Shown in pieces: positions 55,442 through 64,000 of a stretch of 64,000 nucleotides of DNA (the first letter of the stretch is position 1; every line of letters begins with the position of its first letter). The notes under the pieces were generated by a model. The model worked only from the letters and a program-made list of their open reading frames with translations. It had not been told where the DNA came from and searched no databases. Source of the DNA: Novosphingobium sp. (GTDB taxonomy: Bacteria; Pseudomonadota; Alphaproteobacteria; Sphingomonadales; Sphingomonadaceae); contig NZ_JAPZQX010000003.1 of assembly GCF_027531025.1 (NCBI RefSeq), positions 1 to 64,000 on the forward strand, written 5' to 3'. A program made the translations under genes and the position numbers.

Positions 55442-55963
55442 TTAGCCAAGCGGGTAGAACATGGCGCATCGGCTGCCTTGGGGCATGCCGTGCGCCAGTT
55501 CTTCGGCAAGGATCGCGGCCAGCGCCGGCGTGAGTTCCGCTTGCTCAAGCGCACGAAAGCCAAGCCGCGCATAGAACGGCGCGTTCCACGGCACATTTCG
55601 AAAGGTGGTTAGTGTCGCTGCCGCAAAGCCGCGTTCCTGTGCACTGCAGAGCGCGGTCTCAATCAACGCCCGCCCCAAGCCCTGGCCTTGGGCGCCCAGA
55701 GCGACCGAGACTTCGCGGATGTGGAAACTGCCTGCGAGTTCGGTCGCGGCTAGAAATCCGCTGATCGTGCTTCCGTTTTCGGCCACCCACAAACAGCCGT
55801 CAGACAAGAATTGCGCGTGCTCATCAGCCGCAATGACCGCACCCTCGGCCAGGTGCGCGAGCCCGGACTGATTGGCAAACAGCCCCGCGGCTGATCGCTC
55901 GATCGCTGGCAGCAGCGGCAAGTCCGTTATTCGGGCAGGGCGGACGCGGGCGTCTTGCCTCAA
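55442..55963 (-). CDS. GNAT family N-acetyltransferase
   Basis: The product (173 aa) has a GNAT fold with VRPARITDLPLLPAIERSAA at the start, the acetyl-CoA motif VALGAQGQGLGRALIETA near 95-110, and NVPWNAPFYARLGFR near the C-terminus. Initiation is probably TTG 55963, which overlaps the amn stop as TTGA; a longer frame would run deep into amn. The acceptor of the acetyl group is unknown. Confidence 0.85.
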   Translation of the reverse strand: MRQDARVRPARITDLPLLPAIERSAAGLFANQSGLAHLAEGAVIAADEHAQFLSDGCLWVAENGSTISGFLAATELAGSFHIREVSVALGAQGQGLGRALIETALCSAQERGFAAATLTTFRNVPWNAPFYARLGFRALEQAELTPALAAILAEELAHGMPQGSRCAMFYPLG

Positions 55964-57393
55964 CGGAACGGCGGTTCCTTGAAGGCTCGCAGCTTGCGCG
56001 AGTGGAGCCGCTCGCCCTCGGCGCGCAGCAGGTCGCAGGCGGTGGTGCCGATCAGCAGGTGCGCGGCAATCGCTTCCTCGTAGAAGCGGTTGGCCTGGCC
56101 GGGCAGCTTGATTTCGCCGTGCAACGGCTTGTCGGAGACGCACAGCAGCGTCCCGTAAGGCACGCGGAAGCGATAGCCCTGGGCTGCGATGGTGGCGCTT
56201 TCCATGTCGATCCCGATCGCCCGGCTCTGGCTCAGGCGACGGGCTGACTGGGTATAGCGCAGCTCCCAGTTGCGATCGTCGGTGGTGGCGACGGTGCCGG
56301 TGCGCATCCGCTTCTTCAGGTTCGCGCCGGTATCGCCGCTGACCCGCTCGGCCGCCTGGGCCAGTGCGATCTGCACTTCGGCAATCGCCGGGATCGGGAT
56401 CTCCGGCGGCAGCACCGGATCGAGCACGTGATCGTCGCGCAGATAGGCATGGGCCAGCACATAGTCGCCGATCCGCTGGGTGTCGCGCAGGCCGCCGCAG
56501 TGGCCGATCATTAGCCAGGCTTCGGGCCGCAGCACGGCCAGGTGATCGCAGATCGTCTTGGCGTTGGACGGGCCGACCCCGATGTTGACGAGAGTAATGC
56601 CCATCTTGTCCTCGCGGACCAGGTGATAGGCCGGCATCTGGTGGCGCCGCCAGGCCGTGTCGGACAGACGCTCGCGCGCGTTCTCGGTGGCTTCCTCAAC
56701 CAGCAGGCCGCCCGCACCGGACAAGCGGACATATTCGTCCTTGCCCATTTGCTGCCCGGCCCAGTCCACGAATTCATCGACATAGCGGTGATAGTTGGTG
56801 AACAGGATGAAGCGCTGGAAATCCTCCACCGGGGTGCCGGTGTAATGCGCCAGGCGCGCGAGGCTGAAATCGGTGCGCAGGCCATCGAACAGTGCCAGCG
56901 GAATGGTCTCTTCCGGATTGGGCAATTCCATCCCGTCGGCCAGTTCGTCGCCGATCATTCGCAACTCGGTCGCCGGGAAGTGGCGGGCCAGATCCTGCGG
57001 ACTGAGCGCGCCCAGGCCAGAGCTGGCATCGATCACATAGGGGAAGGGGATTTCCTGATCCGACCGGCCAACCGAAACCTCGATCGCGTAATCGTCGGCT
57101 AGCAGGGCCAGCTGCTCGGCCAGGTAATCGGCGAACAGGGCGGGGCGGGTCACCGTGGTGGCGAAAGTGCCGGGATGGGCCAGCCGGCCAAAGGCGCGGG
57201 CCAGGTCAGGCCGGGTCTCGACGCCCGAATAGGCAATCCGCAATTCCGGATAGCACCAGGCGCGGCTGGCACGGCGTTCGGCGGGGGGGAGGGTTCCGTC
57301 CGCGGCAAAGCGGGCAATGTCGGAACGGAGGGCGGCGACGGCTTCGTCGTAAACGCGGACCAATTCCGCGATGATCGTGTCTGTGTTTAGCAT
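55960..57393 (-). CDS. amn: AMP nucleosidase
   Basis: The product (477 aa) splits AMP into adenine and ribose 5-phosphate and helps set the adenylate pool. The length matches E. coli Amn (484 aa). It has an N-terminal regulatory domain (about 1-170) and a nucleoside-phosphorylase-like C-terminal domain with TLVNIGVGPSNAKTICDHLA, WLMIGHCGGLRDTQRIGDYV and IGIDMESATIAAQGYRFRVP. A GNAT gene is coupled downstream. Confidence 0.93.
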   Translation of the reverse strand: MLNTDTIIAELVRVYDEAVAALRSDIARFAADGTLPPAERRASRAWCYPELRIAYSGVETRPDLARAFGRLAHPGTFATTVTRPALFADYLAEQLALLADDYAIEVSVGRSDQEIPFPYVIDASSGLGALSPQDLARHFPATELRMIGDELADGMELPNPEETIPLALFDGLRTDFSLARLAHYTGTPVEDFQRFILFTNYHRYVDEFVDWAGQQMGKDEYVRLSGAGGLLVEEATENARERLSDTAWRRHQMPAYHLVREDKMGITLVNIGVGPSNAKTICDHLAVLRPEAWLMIGHCGGLRDTQRIGDYVLAHAYLRDDHVLDPVLPPEIPIPAIAEVQIALAQAAERVSGDTGANLKKRMRTGTVATTDDRNWELRYTQSARRLSQSRAIGIDMESATIAAQGYRFRVPYGTLLCVSDKPLHGEIKLPGQANRFYEEAIAAHLLIGTTACDLLRAEGERLHSRKLRAFKEPPFR

Positions 57394-57458
57394 CGCGGGC
57401 CTTTAGACAGATCGCGATGACATTTCAATTACGTTGCCACTGAAACCTTCGCCCAACG

Positions 57459-57485
57459 AAAAAGGGGGCGCCGAGGCACCCCCTT
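57459..57485 (-). terminator. intrinsic terminator after rplI
   Basis: On the minus strand GGGGGTGCC and GGCGCCCCC form a 9-bp stem (one G-U pair) followed by five U residues. It lies 27 bases after the rplI stop. Confidence 0.88.
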
Positions 57486-57511
57486 GATCGTTTGGCTTAG
57501 CCGGGGAAGCC

Positions 57512-58120
57512 TCAGGCTTCGTCGGTCGCCTCGGCGGCCCGGGCCGGAGCCTCGGCTTCCGGTTCTTCACCGTTGCCGGCTTCGAATTCAGTCGCAGCGG
57601 CAGCAGCCTCGGCAGCGTCGTCTTCGAACATGGCGGCGATCACGTCGACGCCCTTGGCCTGCTGGTCGGCTTCGTCAGGCGAACGCGCGACGTTGACCTT
57701 GACGTTGACCGACACTTCCGGGTGCAGCGCAACCTTCACGTCGAACACGCCGATGGTCTTGATCGGGCGTTCCAGCACGATCATCGACTTCGACACGTTG
57801 GCGCCATCGGCGTTGAGCGCATCGACGATGTCACGCACCGAAACCGAACCATAGAGCTGGCCCGAGTTCGACGAGGCGCGGATCAGGACGACCGACTTGC
57901 CTTCGACGTTGCCGGCGTGGCCTTCGGCGTCGGCACGGCGGGCGGCGTTATCGGCCTCGATCTTCGAGCGGTTGGCTTCGAAGACCTTGCGGTTGGCTTC
58001 GTTGGCGCGCAGCGCCTTCTTGTTGGGCAGCAGGTAATTGCGGGCGTAGCCGTCCTTGACGGTCACGACATCGCCGATGGTGCCCAGCTTCTCGATGCGT
58101 TCGAGGAGGATGATTTCCAT
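57512..58120 (-). CDS. rplI: 50S ribosomal protein L9
   Basis: The product (202 aa) has the normal L9 N-terminal domain (MEIILLERIEKLGTIGDVVT, YARNYLLPNKKALRA), a long connecting helix, and the C-terminal RNA-binding domain. It ends in an extra acidic Ala/Glu-rich tail of about 50 residues, compared with 149 aa in E. coli. It is the third gene of the rpsF-rpsR-rplI operon and lies 13 bases after rpsR. Confidence 0.96.
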   Translation of the reverse strand: MEIILLERIEKLGTIGDVVTVKDGYARNYLLPNKKALRANEANRKVFEANRSKIEADNAARRADAEGHAGNVEGKSVVLIRASSNSGQLYGSVSVRDIVDALNADGANVSKSMIVLERPIKTIGVFDVKVALHPEVSVNVKVNVARSPDEADQQAKGVDVIAAMFEDDAAEAAAAATEFEAGNGEEPEAEAPARAAEATDEA

Positions 58121-58133
58121 GGTCTCTCTCCCC

Positions 58134-58358
58134 TTACTTCACGAGGTAGGGCAGCAGGCCCAGGTGACGGGCACGCTTGATCGCCTGGCCCAGTTCACGC
58201 TGCTTCTTGGCAGAAACGGCGGTGATGCGGCTCGGCACGATCTTGCCACGCTCAGACATGTAGGTCTGGAGCAGGCGCGTGTCCTTGTAATCGATCTTCG
58301 GAGCGTTCTTGCCCGAGAACGGGCACGACTTGCGGCGGCGGAAAAATGCGCGGGCCAT
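58134..58358 (-). CDS. rpsR: 30S ribosomal protein S18
   Basis: The product (74 aa) is a standard S18 with [20 protein letters not shown] and [14 protein letters not shown]. It lies 3 bases after rpsF and binds S6 on the 30S platform. Confidence 0.97.
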   Translation of the reverse strand: MARAFFRRRKSCPFSGKNAPKIDYKDTRLLQTYMSERGKIVPSRITAVSAKKQRELGQAIKRARHLGLLPYLVK

Positions 58359-58361
58359 CTC

Positions 58362-58724
58362 TTAGAACTCCTCGCGTTCGCGGCGCTTGCTGCGCTCGCG
58401 GTCCTGCTTGCGCATCTGCACCGACGGGCCGGCTTCCAGCTCGTCGACGCGCACGGTCAGCCAGCGAATCACGTCTTCGTTGATCGCGGTCTGACGCTCC
58501 AGCTCGGCCACGGTGCCGGCGGGGGCTTCGATGTTCAGCAGCACGAAGTGCGCCTTGCGGTTACGCTTGATCTTGTAGGCCAGGTTCTTGAGGCCCCAGG
58601 TTTCGGTCTTGGTGACCTTGCCCTGATGAGCTTCGACGATTTCCGTGGCGGTGGCGGCCAGCGCATCAACCTGCGCCTGGCTCAGATCCTGGCGCGCCAG
58701 GAACACATGCTCGTAAAGCGGCAT
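58362..58724 (-). CDS. rpsF: 30S ribosomal protein S6
   Basis: The product (120 aa) is a standard S6 with [40 protein letters not shown] and [16 protein letters not shown], ending in a basic Arg/Lys-rich tail. It heads the rpsF-rpsR-rplI operon. The promoter should lie in the 190 bases between it and the divergent YedI-like gene. Confidence 0.97.
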   Translation of the reverse strand: MPLYEHVFLARQDLSQAQVDALAATATEIVEAHQGKVTKTETWGLKNLAYKIKRNRKAHFVLLNIEAPAGTVAELERQTAINEDVIRWLTVRVDELEAGPSVQMRKQDRERSKRREREEF

Positions 58725-58915
58725 GCTATGCCTTTCATCTGTCTAACCGATCGCTGGCTGATCCGCGGGATTGCGGGGCCCCTCCGGCTTTCTTGCATCC
58801 GGAATCACTTCCGGAAGCGCGGGCCATTAGCGTAATCGGCCGGGAATGCAAGCCTTGCGGGGCGGGCCAAGGCTTGGCAAGCCATGCGCTGGTCAGCCTG
58901 AGGGGGAATACGAAC

Positions 58916-59881
58916 ATGCCAACCGGCCTGGTAGCACTGCTTGACGATATCTCGGTAATCGCCAAGGCGGCGGCCGCCTCGATCGACGACGTTGGCGTGG
59001 CGGCGGCCAAGGCCGGGTCCAAGGCCGCGGGTGTGGTGATCGACGATGCGGCGGTTACGCCCAGCTATGTCACCGAATTCACGCCAGAGCGCGAACTGCC
59101 GATCATCTGGCAGATCGCCAAGGGCAGCCTGAAGAACAAGTTGCTGATCCTGCTGCCCGCCGCGCTGCTGCTCAGCGAATTCGTGCCCTGGGCGATCACC
59201 CCGCTGCTGATGCTGGGCGGGCTGTTCCTGTGCTATGAAGGCGCGGAGAAGGTGATCGAGAAGCTGGGCGGGGCCAAGCACGGCGAAACGCTGGAAGACC
59301 CGATCGAGGACATGGCCGAGTTCGAGAAGGAGCGGATTTCGGGCGCGGTGCGCACCGATTTCATCCTCTCGGCCGAGATCATGGCGATTGCCCTGGCGGA
59401 AGTGGCGGACGAGACGCTGGTGAACCGGGGGCTGATCCTGGCCCTGGTGGGGATCGTGATTACCGTGGCGGTCTATGGCGTCGTCGCGCTGATCGTGAAG
59501 ATGGACGATATCGGCCTGCACATGGTGCAGGAGCGGACCAGCGCGGCGGCCAAGGCCTTTGGCCGCGGGTTGCTGCATGCCATGCCCCGGCTGCTCACCA
59601 CCCTGTCGGTGGTGGGCACGCTGGCAATGCTGTGGGTCGGCGGGCACATCCTGGTCGACGGGGCCAAGAAGCTGGGCTTCAAGCTGCCTTACGACGCGAT
59701 CCACGGCGTGGAGCACATGGTAGCCGAAGCGACTGGCCCCATCGGCGATGTGCTGGGCTGGCTGACCAATTCGACGCTGTCGGGCGTGGTCGGGCTGGTG
59801 CTGGGCGCAATCGTGGCCCTGGCGATCCACAAGGTGCCGGCGCTGCTGGGCCGACATCCCGCAGCCGGTTCAGGCCACTGA
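58916..59881 (+). CDS. DUF808 (YedI-like) membrane protein
   Basis: The product (321 aa) starts with the family signature MPTGLVALLDDISVIAKAAA, then AAAKAGSKAAGVVIDDAAV, and has several helices (LLILLPAALLLSEFVPWAIT, GLILALVGIVITVAVYGVVA and others). I chose ATG 58916 with GAGGGGG upstream. The function of the family is unknown. Its 3' end overlaps that of the convergent acyl-CoA synthetase gene by 12 bases. Confidence 0.88.
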   Translation: MPTGLVALLDDISVIAKAAAASIDDVGVAAAKAGSKAAGVVIDDAAVTPSYVTEFTPERELPIIWQIAKGSLKNKLLILLPAALLLSEFVPWAITPLLMLGGLFLCYEGAEKVIEKLGGAKHGETLEDPIEDMAEFEKERISGAVRTDFILSAEIMAIALAEVADETLVNRGLILALVGIVITVAVYGVVALIVKMDDIGLHMVQERTSAAAKAFGRGLLHAMPRLLTTLSVVGTLAMLWVGGHILVDGAKKLGFKLPYDAIHGVEHMVAEATGPIGDVLGWLTNSTLSGVVGLVLGAIVALAIHKVPALLGRHPAAGSGH

Positions 59882-61489
59882 ACCATCCGCGCCGCCTGCC
59901 GCGATCCACTGATCGCGGAGGGCAAATTTCTGGATCTTGCCAGAACCGGTCAGTGGCCATTCCCGGACCGCGATCCAATGGCTGGGTGCCTTTTGAGCGG
60001 CGATCTGGGCGCGGCAATGGGCCTTCAGTGCATCGGGATCAAAGCTGGCTCCCTCGCGGACCCGGACGAAAGCGGCCACCGCCTCGCCCAGCCGGTCATC
60101 GGGCACGCCGACCACTGCCACTTCCGCAACGTCAGGGTGCTCCAGGAGCACGTTTTCGATTTCTGCCGGGAACAGGTTTTCTCCGCCGCGGATGATCATG
60201 TCCTTGACCCGGCCGGTAACCCGAACAAAGCCGCGCGAGTCCATCGTTCCCAGATCGCCGGTGTGCAGCCACCCCTCAGCGTCGATCGCGGCGGCAGTGG
60301 CTTCGGGGTTGTCGTTGTAACCCAGCATGACAGCATAGGCCCTGGCACAAATCTCGCCGACCTGACCGATTGCAACCGGACCCGACCCGTCGGTTGCCAT
60401 GATCGCCATTTCGGTCTGGACCAGCGGCTGACCTACTGTGTGGCAGATATCGTCGAAGGCATCGTCTGGTCCGACCACGGTCAGCAGCGGGCTGGCTTCG
60501 GTCTGTCCATAAACCGTAAGGAACCGGCAGCCAAATTCGTCAGTGACGGCCCGAACCAGTTCCGGCGGGACCATCGATCCTCCCGAGCCGACCAGCCCGA
60601 GCGACGAGAGAGCGCGTGGACGGGCCTTATGTTCTTCAAGCACGGCGATCAGCATGGTCGGTACGCCCAGCAGATAGAAAACCTGCTGCGACTGCGCGAG
60701 ATCGAGCATGCTGGCCGGATCGAACTGGCGCAACAGCACCAGGGTGCTGCCATGCTGCACGGCACCCAGTACGGCAATCGCGCAGCCCGCCGTATGGAAC
60801 AGTGGCATGGCGTTGATGTTGACCGAGCCAGGCGGCAGCCCGGCCTTGAGATTGAATATCCGGGCGTTGTTGGTCAGCCCCAGGTGATGCAGGACTACGC
60901 CCTTGGGATTGCCGGTGGTGCCGGAAGTGTACTGGATCTGCGCCGGATCGTGGGGCTGGACTTCGGGCAAGGGCGGTACCGGGCCAGCTTTTCGGTATAG
61001 CGCAGCAGGATCTTCGATATCGGTAACCTCGCGCAGGCCGGGCAGGTCCCGGACCACCTCGGCAGCGATGGCTTCCATCGGGTTGCCGCGATGGTTCCTG
61101 ACCAGCATCAGGCCCGCAGCGTTCGATTGCCGCAGGACATAGGCCAGTTCGCGCGCCTGATAGCCGGGGTTGACTGTCACCAGGGTCAGCCCGGCCAGCG
61201 CGAGCGCAAATTCGAGCAGCACCCATTCCGGGGCATTAGGCGCCCAGATTGCCACGCGCTCGCCGGGCGAGAAGCGGGTCAGCAGCGCACCGGCGAGTTC
61301 CTCGCTTTCGGCCAGCAATTCGGCATAGGTCCATTGCCGATCAGCGGTTGGCCCATCGGCGGAAATCAGCGCAGTCCGATCAGGCCAGCGGGCGGCGGCT
61401 TCCCGCAGCACCGAACCGACCGTGGTTGGCAGCAGCGGGACATCGTCCCGCAGCGGAAAATGCGATTGCGTCAAGTTTACCTGATACAC
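59870..61489 (-). CDS. AMP-binding acyl-CoA synthetase
   Basis: The product (539 aa) activates a carboxylic acid as its CoA thioester. Motifs are IQYTSGTTGNPKGVVLHH (near 175-190), VYGQTEASPLLTV, GWLHTGDLGTMDSRGFVRVT and the C-terminal Lys in LTGSGKIQKFALR. It resembles medium/long-chain fatty-acyl or DitJ-like ligases more than acetyl-CoA synthetase. I chose GTG 61489, with GGGGAG upstream; an earlier GTG at 61507 sits inside that site. The acid is not predictable. Confidence 0.88.
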   Translation of the reverse strand: MYQVNLTQSHFPLRDDVPLLPTTVGSVLREAAARWPDRTALISADGPTADRQWTYAELLAESEELAGALLTRFSPGERVAIWAPNAPEWVLLEFALALAGLTLVTVNPGYQARELAYVLRQSNAAGLMLVRNHRGNPMEAIAAEVVRDLPGLREVTDIEDPAALYRKAGPVPPLPEVQPHDPAQIQYTSGTTGNPKGVVLHHLGLTNNARIFNLKAGLPPGSVNINAMPLFHTAGCAIAVLGAVQHGSTLVLLRQFDPASMLDLAQSQQVFYLLGVPTMLIAVLEEHKARPRALSSLGLVGSGGSMVPPELVRAVTDEFGCRFLTVYGQTEASPLLTVVGPDDAFDDICHTVGQPLVQTEMAIMATDGSGPVAIGQVGEICARAYAVMLGYNDNPEATAAAIDAEGWLHTGDLGTMDSRGFVRVTGRVKDMIIRGGENLFPAEIENVLLEHPDVAEVAVVGVPDDRLGEAVAAFVRVREGASFDPDALKAHCRAQIAAQKAPSHWIAVREWPLTGSGKIQKFALRDQWIAAGGADGSVA

Positions 61490-61527
61490 GGCTATCTCCC
61501 CCCGCACCTGCGGCGGCCCGATGGCCC

Positions 61528-62958
61528 CTATGGCAGGCGCGCCAGCACGCTCCGGGCAAATTGGCTGAGCGTGTCGTCCCGCGCCCCCATTATCACTATC
61601 CGGTCACCGGCACGAGCAAGTTTCACCAGCCGTTCCTCGCAGTCAGCCCGGTTTGACACGTAATCGGCCGTACCGCCATGTTCGCGGATCAAGTCGACGA
61701 TCCGCTCGCTGCCCACGCTGCGATCGGTTGTTCCGCCGAAATAGACCGGATCGCACAGGATCGTCCGGTCATCCGGGCCGAGCAGCCGGGCAAAGACCTC
61801 CGCCAGTTCATGTCCCATCTGTTTGAGCGGGCCATAGCCGTGCGGCTGGAAGAAGGCGACCACGCGGCCGGGATGGGCCTTGAGCGTGCGCAGGGTAGCC
61901 GCGCACTTTTCCGGGTTGTGCCCGAAATCGTCGATCACGGTGATGCCGGACGGACTGGTGCCGACAATCTCGAACCGGCGGGCGAGACCGGCGAAGCTTC
62001 TCAGCGCCGCAACGGCTGCGCTGACCGGTACGCCCGCAGCGCTGGCGGCGGCAATCGCGGCCAGCGCGTTTGACAGGTTGTGGCGCCCTGGCAGGCTCAG
62101 CCGCAGCGCGTGGCGAGTACCGTCACGGGTGTCGATCACATCGGCGGCGATGCCGACGGGGCTCTCGCTGATGCTGTCCTCGTCGCAGGTCAGATCGGGG
62201 GAATGACCGAGGCCGAACGTGAGGATCTGCACATCCGCCGCGTCGTCGCGCAGTGCGAGGCGCAGCTGAAGGTCATAGCATTCGCGGTCATCGTCGTTGA
62301 GCACCACAACCTTTGCCTTGGCGGCGAAATCGTCGAACAGGTCGCGTAGTTCTTCGAGGCTCTTGTGATCCAGGCTGATGTTGTTCACAACCGCGACCTG
62401 CGGTCGATAAAGCGCGATCGAGCCGTCGCTTTCGTCAACTTCGCTGACAAAGACCTCGCCCTGGCCGACCCGTGCGCTGGCAAAGGGGGCATCGGGCGCG
62501 GCGTAGTTCTTCATCACCGCGCCGTTCATGATCGTTGGATCGCGGCCGGCACAGTCCATGATCCAGCCGATCATCCCGGTGACCGTGCTCTTGCCGCTGG
62601 TGCCGCCAACGGCAATGCGAGCGGGCGCGGCGTTGAACAGGCGGGAGAGCAGCTCCGCCCGGCTCATCCGCGCGCAGCCCAGCTCGCGGGCGCGGATCAT
62701 CTCCGGCACGGTATCTTCGATGGCGGCCGAGGCGACGAGGATCTGGTTGGCCGAGACCAGACCGCTGCCGTCCTGCGGAAACAGGGTGATGCCCAGGCTT
62801 TCCAGCCAGGCGAACTTCTCGGGCGTGCGGCCCTGGTCGCGGCTGCGGTCCGATCCGGCCACCTCGGCGCCATGGCCCTTCAGGATCAGCGCCAGCGGCA
62901 GCATGCCGGAGCCGCCGATGCCGCAGAAGAACCAGGGGTGGGTGGTGAGATCGTCCAT
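61528..62958 (-). CDS. mpl: Mur ligase family protein, UDP-N-acetylmuramate:tripeptide ligase (Mpl)-like
   Basis: The product (476 aa) is a MurC/Mpl-type ligase that joins UDP-MurNAc to a peptide or alanine. It starts FFCGIGGSGMLPLALIL (MurC/Mpl-type GIGG), has the ATP loop GGTSGKSTVTGMIG near 105-118, NNISLDHKSLEEL, DDFGHNPEKC and the C-terminal IVIMGARDD. Pairing with a divergent LD-carboxypeptidase, whose product tripeptide Mpl recycles, favours Mpl. A MurC-like amino acid ligase is the alternative. ATG 62958 has GGAG upstream. Confidence 0.75.
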   Translation of the reverse strand: MDDLTTHPWFFCGIGGSGMLPLALILKGHGAEVAGSDRSRDQGRTPEKFAWLESLGITLFPQDGSGLVSANQILVASAAIEDTVPEMIRARELGCARMSRAELLSRLFNAAPARIAVGGTSGKSTVTGMIGWIMDCAGRDPTIMNGAVMKNYAAPDAPFASARVGQGEVFVSEVDESDGSIALYRPQVAVVNNISLDHKSLEELRDLFDDFAAKAKVVVLNDDDRECYDLQLRLALRDDAADVQILTFGLGHSPDLTCDEDSISESPVGIAADVIDTRDGTRHALRLSLPGRHNLSNALAAIAAASAAGVPVSAAVAALRSFAGLARRFEIVGTSPSGITVIDDFGHNPEKCAATLRTLKAHPGRVVAFFQPHGYGPLKQMGHELAEVFARLLGPDDRTILCDPVYFGGTTDRSVGSERIVDLIREHGGTADYVSNRADCEERLVKLARAGDRIVIMGARDDTLSQFARSVLARLP

Positions 62959-63012
62959 CGGTTCTCCGGTATGCGCCCTTGCCTCGCCTGACAACCGGGT
63001 TAGGTAAGGATC

Positions 63013-63825
63013 ATGCTCAACGTCGCCATCTGCGCCCCGTCTGCCGCCTTTGCCAGGGAAGATGCGGATCGCGTGCTGGCGCTGGCTGCGGCCGAGTTTC
63101 CGGGCGTGAGGCTGCATTTTCATCCGCAATGCTTTCTCAGCGAAGGCCATTTCGCCGGGTCGGACGCGGCGCGACTGGAGGCGTTAGTTGAATGCGCCAA
63201 CGATCCCGCCTTTGATGCGGTGTGGTTCGCGCGCGGTGGCTATGGGGCGATGCGGATCGCCGAGGATGCGCTTCACCGCTTCGATCACGCCGCGCAGGAC
63301 AAGCTGTTCCTGGGCTATTCGGATGGCGGCACGCTGCTGGGCGGACTTTATCGCCAGCGGTTCGGCCATCCGGCCCATGCACCGATGCCGGCCGACATCC
63401 GCCGCGCCGGGGGCGAGGCGGCGGTGCGGCGCACGCTGGCCTGGCTGAGCGGGGATCGTTCGGGCGCGGAGCCGTCACTCGATGGCAAGCCCACCGTGGC
63501 CTTCAACCTGATGACGCTGGCCATGCTGTGCGGCACCCCGTTGATGCCAGGGCTGGCGGGCCATGTTGTGCAGGTGGAGGAGGTAAGCGAGCACCTCTAT
63601 GCCGTTGACCGGCTGTTCTTCCACCTCACCGCGCACCTTGGCGGCATTGCCGGGCTGCGGCTGGGCCGGGTTGGCGACGTGCCGGAAAACGACCGTCCGT
63701 TTGGCGCCACTGCAGAGGAAATCGCCCGCCACTGGTGCGCGCGCCATGCCATCCCGTTCCTGGGTTCGGCGGACATCGGCCACGATATCGACAACAAGAT
63801 TGTGCCCTTCGGGCTTGCCCGCTGA
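63013..63825 (+). CDS. ldcA: LD-carboxypeptidase (muramoyltetrapeptide carboxypeptidase), S66
   Basis: The product (270 aa) removes the terminal D-Ala from muropeptide tetrapeptides in the cytoplasm during wall recycling. The S66 catalytic residues are visible: Ser103 in GYSDGGTLLG, Glu in VEEVSEHLYAVDR and His in ADIGHDIDNKIVPFG. The N-terminus VAICAPS and WFARGGYGAMRI fit the family. No signal peptide is present. It diverges from the Mpl-like gene over 54 bases. Confidence 0.88.
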   Translation: MLNVAICAPSAAFAREDADRVLALAAAEFPGVRLHFHPQCFLSEGHFAGSDAARLEALVECANDPAFDAVWFARGGYGAMRIAEDALHRFDHAAQDKLFLGYSDGGTLLGGLYRQRFGHPAHAPMPADIRRAGGEAAVRRTLAWLSGDRSGAEPSLDGKPTVAFNLMTLAMLCGTPLMPGLAGHVVQVEEVSEHLYAVDRLFFHLTAHLGGIAGLRLGRVGDVPENDRPFGATAEEIARHWCARHAIPFLGSADIGHDIDNKIVPFGLAR

Positions 63826-63870
63826 AGCGCCAACCAATAGGCGCGGGGGCATCAGGCAATGGAGAGGACC

Positions 63871-64000
63871 ATGCGAGCATTCGTTTTCCCCGGGCAGGGC
63901 AGCCAGAAGGTCGGCATGGGGGCTGACCTGGCCGAAGCCAGCCCCGCCGCGCGCGAAGTGTTCGAGGAAGTGGACGATGCGCTAGGGCAGAAGCTCTCCG
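63871..64000 (+). CDS. fabD: malonyl-CoA:ACP transacylase, 5' part cut by the window end
   Basis: The frame begins at ATG 63871, with GGAGAGG just upstream, and encodes MRAFVFPGQGSQKVGMGADL followed by AEASPAAREVFEEVDDALGQ before running off the window after 43 codons. FPGQGSQKVGMG is the FabD N-terminal signature. FabD loads malonyl groups on ACP at the start of fatty acid synthesis. Confidence 0.93.
   Translation, partial: MRAFVFPGQGSQKVGMGADLAEASPAAREVFEEVDDALGQKLS

Overview
The window is GC-rich chromosomal DNA from an alphaproteobacterium, most likely a sphingomonad (Sphingomonas/Novosphingobium/Sphingobium group). This is inferred from the split b and b' ATP synthase subunits, the FYDLN-acid (TIGR02300) gene divergent from a class II-type aroA, the aroA-cmk-rpsA neighbourhood, and secreted S9 and M2 peptidases of types frequent in this group. 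Genus and species cannot be fixed from the sequence alone.

Bases 1-15264 look accessory. A secreted esterase, a two-gene RND efflux pump, a divergent TetR regulator and a second secreted esterase come first. A 13-bp palindrome between the pump and regulator genes is a good operator candidate. Next, two related but non-identical IS6-family elements in direct orientation bracket about 6 kb. That segment holds an Fnr/FixK-type regulator diverging from a tightly overlapping five-gene operon: acetate-CoA ligase, 2-oxoacid dehydrogenase E1alpha, E1beta and E2, and a stand-alone acyl carrier protein. An FNR-like box (CTGAT-N4-ATCAA) lies in front of the operon. This is the most interesting module of the window: an apparently oxygen-responsive acetyl-unit generator carrying its own carrier protein.

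Bases 15277-26910 hold general metabolism: an MFS symporter with an SDR, sulfate activation (cysD, cysNC, cysQ), a second SDR divergent from an enoyl-CoA hydratase and an unusual hydrolase-flavin reductase fusion, then an operon of radC, a CaiB/BaiF CoA-transferase and an NRDE protein. Bases 26971-30869 hold a three-gene ydbH-ynbE-ydbL-like set, predicted to bridge inner and outer membrane for phospholipid transport. Bases 31028-33570 are the F0 operon atpI-B-E-F'-F, with a strong hairpin just after atpE.

Bases 33632-40647 run leftward: aroA, an orphan lipoprotein, cmk, a cytochrome c, rpsA, gloB and a quinone oxidoreductase. Bases 40807-45923 run rightward: FYDLN-acid protein, tRNA-Ala, ffh, rpsP, rimM, trmD and rplS, with a convergent secreted amidase-like gene wedged between rimM and trmD. 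Bases 46059-55438 hold a DUF418 membrane protein, an S9 peptidase translationally coupled to a TPR/2OG-oxygenase-like protein, asd, a YjdF-like protein, an alpha/beta hydrolase and an M2 metallopeptidase. Bases 55442-64000 hold a GNAT protein with AMP nucleosidase, the rpsF-rpsR-rplI operon, a YedI-like membrane protein, an acyl-CoA synthetase, a divergent pair for peptidoglycan recycling (Mpl-like ligase and LD-carboxypeptidase), and the start of fabD, cut by the window end.
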